A DNA stretch of 9,074 nt, from positions 1 to 9,074 of the forward strand of contig DATBMY010000317.1 in the NCBI GenBank assembly GCA_036554605.1, in the 5' to 3' direction. Position 1 is the stretch's first letter. Every line of letters starts with the position of its first letter. The notes beneath the pieces were generated by a model. That model made no database searches. It saw only the letters and a program-made list of their open reading frames with translations, and was not told the origin of the DNA. The position numbers were made by a program, and so were the translations under genes. This DNA is from DATBMY01 sp036554605. Its GTDB lineage: Bacteria > Acidobacteriota > Blastocatellia > UBA7656. Positions 7,005 through 9,074 of the stretch are shown here, one piece after another.

Positions 7005-7009
7005 AAATA
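6981..7009 (+). promoter_or_regulatory. Candidate weak promoter of the large unknown gene
   Basis: TTGAAA (6981-6986) is followed at 17 bp by TAAATA (7004-7009), or at 15 bp by CATAAA (7002-7007). Neither -10 is strong. It is the best pair I see between 6957 and 7078, and it overlaps the inverted repeat at 6961-7004. Confidence 0.3.
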
Positions 7010-7078
7010 AGTAGCCATTCATACTAAGCGATGCTAGAGTAGAGGCCCCACGGTGGCCCCGAAGGGAAGAATTTCCTC

Positions 7079-7084
7079 AAGGAG
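7079..7084 (+). promoter_or_regulatory. Ribosome binding site fixing a GTG start at 7093
   Basis: AAGGAG is placed 8 nt before GTG at 7093, the first start in a frame that then stays open for the rest of the window. Confidence 0.75.
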
Positions 7085-7092
7085 AAACGCGC

Positions 7093-9074
7093 GTGAGCGC
7101 CTCAAAAACGAGACTTATAAAATTCGACCGAAACAGAAGGTTTCTCGGCAACCAGGCCTCGGCAGGAATAGAGATAAGTGTCGCGGGCGACCTGGAGCTT
7201 GCCAAAGCGCTGGCCACGGACTCCAGCTTCCCCGAGCGCCAGATCGAGATAGCGAGCGGCAACATAAGCGGCAAGGCGGGAAAGGACATAGTATTCGGGG
7301 ACGGCGCGGGCAGCGTCACCTTTAGCGGTGAGGCGAGCGCGTTTTCAAAACTCGGAGTCTATCCCAACCCTAAGATTATGCTTGCCGCGCTCGAGCTTGA
7401 CGACAATATAGAGCCGGGGATGAATCTTTCGGCGGACTCGAACTCGCTCTACCTGGCGCTCAGGTGGGGATACGATCTGAGCGCTTCCGGCGATGGACGG
7501 GTGGCGCTCGGGCCGGCCGGGTCGCTTACATTCAGCGCAAGCGGCAGCCGCGAGGGCAAGTACGCCGTCGTCAGGCGCTTCGACAAAACGGCGGGCGCGC
7601 TCACCGCTATCACGGATACGGTCAATAGCTGGATGATGCCTTCTCAGGTCGATTCCGCGGATGAGCTGGAGCCGGGCACCTGGCTGATAGCGGAAGTGGA
7701 CGGGTCGATTGCTCTCAAGCTGGGCGCGGAGTACGGATACAATTTCAACTGGATAAAGAAATTTCAGCAGGGGGGCATCCGCGGCGACATAGGCTTGAAG
7801 CTGCAACTAGGGGTGACGGCCGCGCTGGGCTTCGACGCGAGCGGCAAATACGCGGTCGTCTTGAGCCGCGACAGCGCGGACGATTCAAAGAAGCAACTGC
7901 GATTGAGACTATTTAAGCAGCGCACGCGCGGGTGGAACTTTGCGCTCAACGCAAACGCCACGGTCACGACCAGCGCCGATCTTCCGGACCCGGATGATCT
8001 GATAAAAGCTGTCTTCGGAGTCCATGCCGCGCAGGCCCTAAAGGAGATAGAGGAATGGACCGACCCGAGCAAGAAGCTTTCCGAGATACTCGCGGTCGAA
8101 AGCGTCGACTACGGGCAGCAACTGCTTGAGGACGCGACCGGCATCAACCCGGAGGAGCTTTTCAACGAGGCGAGAAACCGGCTGATGGGTTTCATAAACC
8201 AGTGGAGCCAGCTGCCCAACAACGTAGCGACAAGGCTGTGGAAGATTGTCGAAAACGGGACCGAAGCGGCGGGGCTCAAGGACGAGCTTGAAGAGATAGG
8301 CTCAATCGCCGACAAGATCGCGAGGGCCAATCAGGACACGATCAAAGGCGTGCTGGGGGACCTGTTAAAGCGGGTCGATTTTTTTCAAACTCCCGCCGGA
8401 AGCTGGCTCATCTCGGCCGCGTCGGGGAGGATACTATCAGCGCTCACCGGCAGCGCGGAGTTCAAGAAGCTTCAAGAGATTGCCGGGTTGACAAGGGACA
8501 TACTCTCGGGCGAAGTGCTCGAATCGGTCCTGGTGAGACTTCAGAAAGCGATCTCTGATCGCCTTGATCTCAACAAGCTCACGAACATAGTTGACGACAC
8601 GACCTTCAACAAAATCGACAGCTGGCTCAAGGCGCGGCTCGAAGCATTCCTCGAAGAGAAGCTCGATCTGGAAAAAGTCGATGAGATACGCAAGACGATC
8701 AACACGCTGCTGGGCCGCAGGCAGGAGTTTTTCGATGCCGCGCTAAAAGCGTTAAATCGCAAATACCAGTTCGAATTCAACTACACCTATAGCTCTACGA
8801 CGACGGGGACGGCGCTGTTGGACGTGGGCTTCGATTTCGCGGCCGGGGACGTTTCGGCGAGCCTGAAGCAGGCAGTAGCGGGCAGATTCGATCAGATACT
8901 TGTCGAAGAGATAGCGGGCGTTACGATCAACGAAGCCGCGCTTACTCACCAGGTCAACCGAAGCTCGCACGTAGAGCTTAATATGCCGTTCTTTTCCACG
9001 ACCATCGACACGCTGAATGATTCGATTGCGAAGATGAAGATCGAGGAAGACGAAGGCCGCGTGCTTGTTTATGA
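7093..9074 (+). CDS. Large uncharacterised protein, 3' end beyond the window
   Basis: From GTG 7093 the frame has no stop to the last base: 660 complete codons plus two bases, so it is the N-terminal part of a larger protein. It begins MSASKTRLIKFDRNRRF. I do not recognise the family. No signal peptide or membrane helix is apparent. Residues 1 to about 296 look beta-rich with Gly/Ser/Ala turns and contain related units: AGSVTFS (72-78), AGSLTFSASG...GKYAVV (142-160) and TAALGFDASGKYAVV (242-256). Residues about 297-555 look almost wholly helical and charged. A second beta-type stretch starts near KYQFEFNYTY (557-566), with VGFDFAAGDVSASL near 578-591 again resembling the first part. Codon use matches the neighbours and the ribosome binding site is good, so it is a real gene. 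It is divergent from the transglycosylase gene and shares its regulatory region. Cytoplasmic location or non-Sec export are both possible; no function is assigned. Confidence 0.85.
   Translation, partial: MSASKTRLIKFDRNRRFLGNQASAGIEISVAGDLELAKALATDSSFPERQIEIASGNISGKAGKDIVFGDGAGSVTFSGEASAFSKLGVYPNPKIMLAALELDDNIEPGMNLSADSNSLYLALRWGYDLSASGDGRVALGPAGSLTFSASGSREGKYAVVRRFDKTAGALTAITDTVNSWMMPSQVDSADELEPGTWLIAEVDGSIALKLGAEYGYNFNWIKKFQQGGIRGDIGLKLQLGVTAALGFDASGKYAVVLSRDSADDSKKQLRLRLFKQRTRGWNFALNANATVTTSADLPDPDDLIKAVFGVHAAQALKEIEEWTDPSKKLSEILAVESVDYGQQLLEDATGINPEELFNEARNRLMGFINQWSQLPNNVATRLWKIVENGTEAAGLKDELEEIGSIADKIARANQDTIKGVLGDLLKRVDFFQTPAGSWLISAASGRILSALTGSAEFKKLQEIAGLTRDILSGEVLESVLVRLQKAISDRLDLNKLTNIVDDTTFNKIDSWLKARLEAFLEEKLDLEKVDEIRKTINTLLGRRQEFFDAALKALNRKYQFEFNYTYSSTTTGTALLDVGFDFAAGDVSASLKQAVAGRFDQILVEEIAGVTINEAALTHQVNRSSHVELNMPFFSTTIDTLNDSIAKMKIEEDEGRVLVY

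Noticed and set aside
7053..7325. 90-codon plus-strand frame overlapping the start of the unknown gene
   Set aside because: It overlaps the long 7093-9074 frame out of phase and encodes low-complexity Arg/Gly/Lys-rich sequence; the long frame has the better ribosome binding site and coding pattern.
7345..8970. Several 70-150 codon minus-strand frames in the last 2 kb
   Set aside because: All are antisense to the continuous plus-strand frame from 7093 and show no motifs.
1..9074. CRISPR array, tRNA, rRNA, insertion sequence or attachment site
   Set aside because: No regularly spaced repeats, tRNA-like cloverleaf, rRNA sequence, transposase or flanking terminal repeats were seen.

Overview
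The window looks like chromosomal DNA from a Gram-negative (diderm) bacterium. It is GC-rich overall, yet all four genes use the isoleucine codon ATA heavily. The evidence for a diderm envelope is a type IV pilus/type II secretion motor ATPase and an MltD-type periplasmic lytic transglycosylase with a Sec signal peptide. The mix resembles soil Acidobacteriota (Blastocatellia-like), but that placement is a low-confidence impression, not something the sequence proves. There are no RNA genes, CRISPR arrays, insertion sequences or integrases, and base and codon use does not change sharply anywhere.

Layout. (1) 224-2140 (+): a PilB/GspE-family secretion ATPase with a duplicated N-terminal MshEN-like module and a four-cysteine zinc motif. 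(2) 2141-2357: a GC-rich inverted repeat that may end gene 1, then a sigma70-like promoter for the next gene. (3) 2358-5033 (+): an 891-residue fusion of an N-terminal TPR-type domain resembling DUF4071 (the MAP3K TRAFs-binding region, also called TPR-S), a patatin-like phospholipase, and three C-terminal membrane helices. (4) 5034-5129: the gap between convergent genes, with a hairpin that pairs well only on the minus strand and probably terminates the next gene. (5) 5130-6791 (-): an MltD-like lytic transglycosylase with LysM and a lysine/arginine-rich tail. (6) 6792-7092: a divergent regulatory region with a good minus-strand promoter, a palindrome just after its start site, a long leader hairpin and a second imperfect inverted repeat. 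(7) 7093-9074 (+): a large uncharacterised protein, at least 660 residues, open to the end of the window.

How they may work together. Genes 1, 3 and 5 all concern the cell envelope: a motor for pilus or secretion assembly, a membrane-attached lipid hydrolase, and a peptidoglycan hydrolase. Gene 3 has its own promoter and gene 5 points the other way, so this is not one operon. The two items most worth following up are the DUF4071-patatin-membrane fusion, which has the logic of a signal-activated membrane-damaging effector but no nucleotide cyclase or other immunity partner beside it, and the large unknown protein divergently transcribed from the transglycosylase. Calling the window a new system would go beyond the sequence; these are candidate components.
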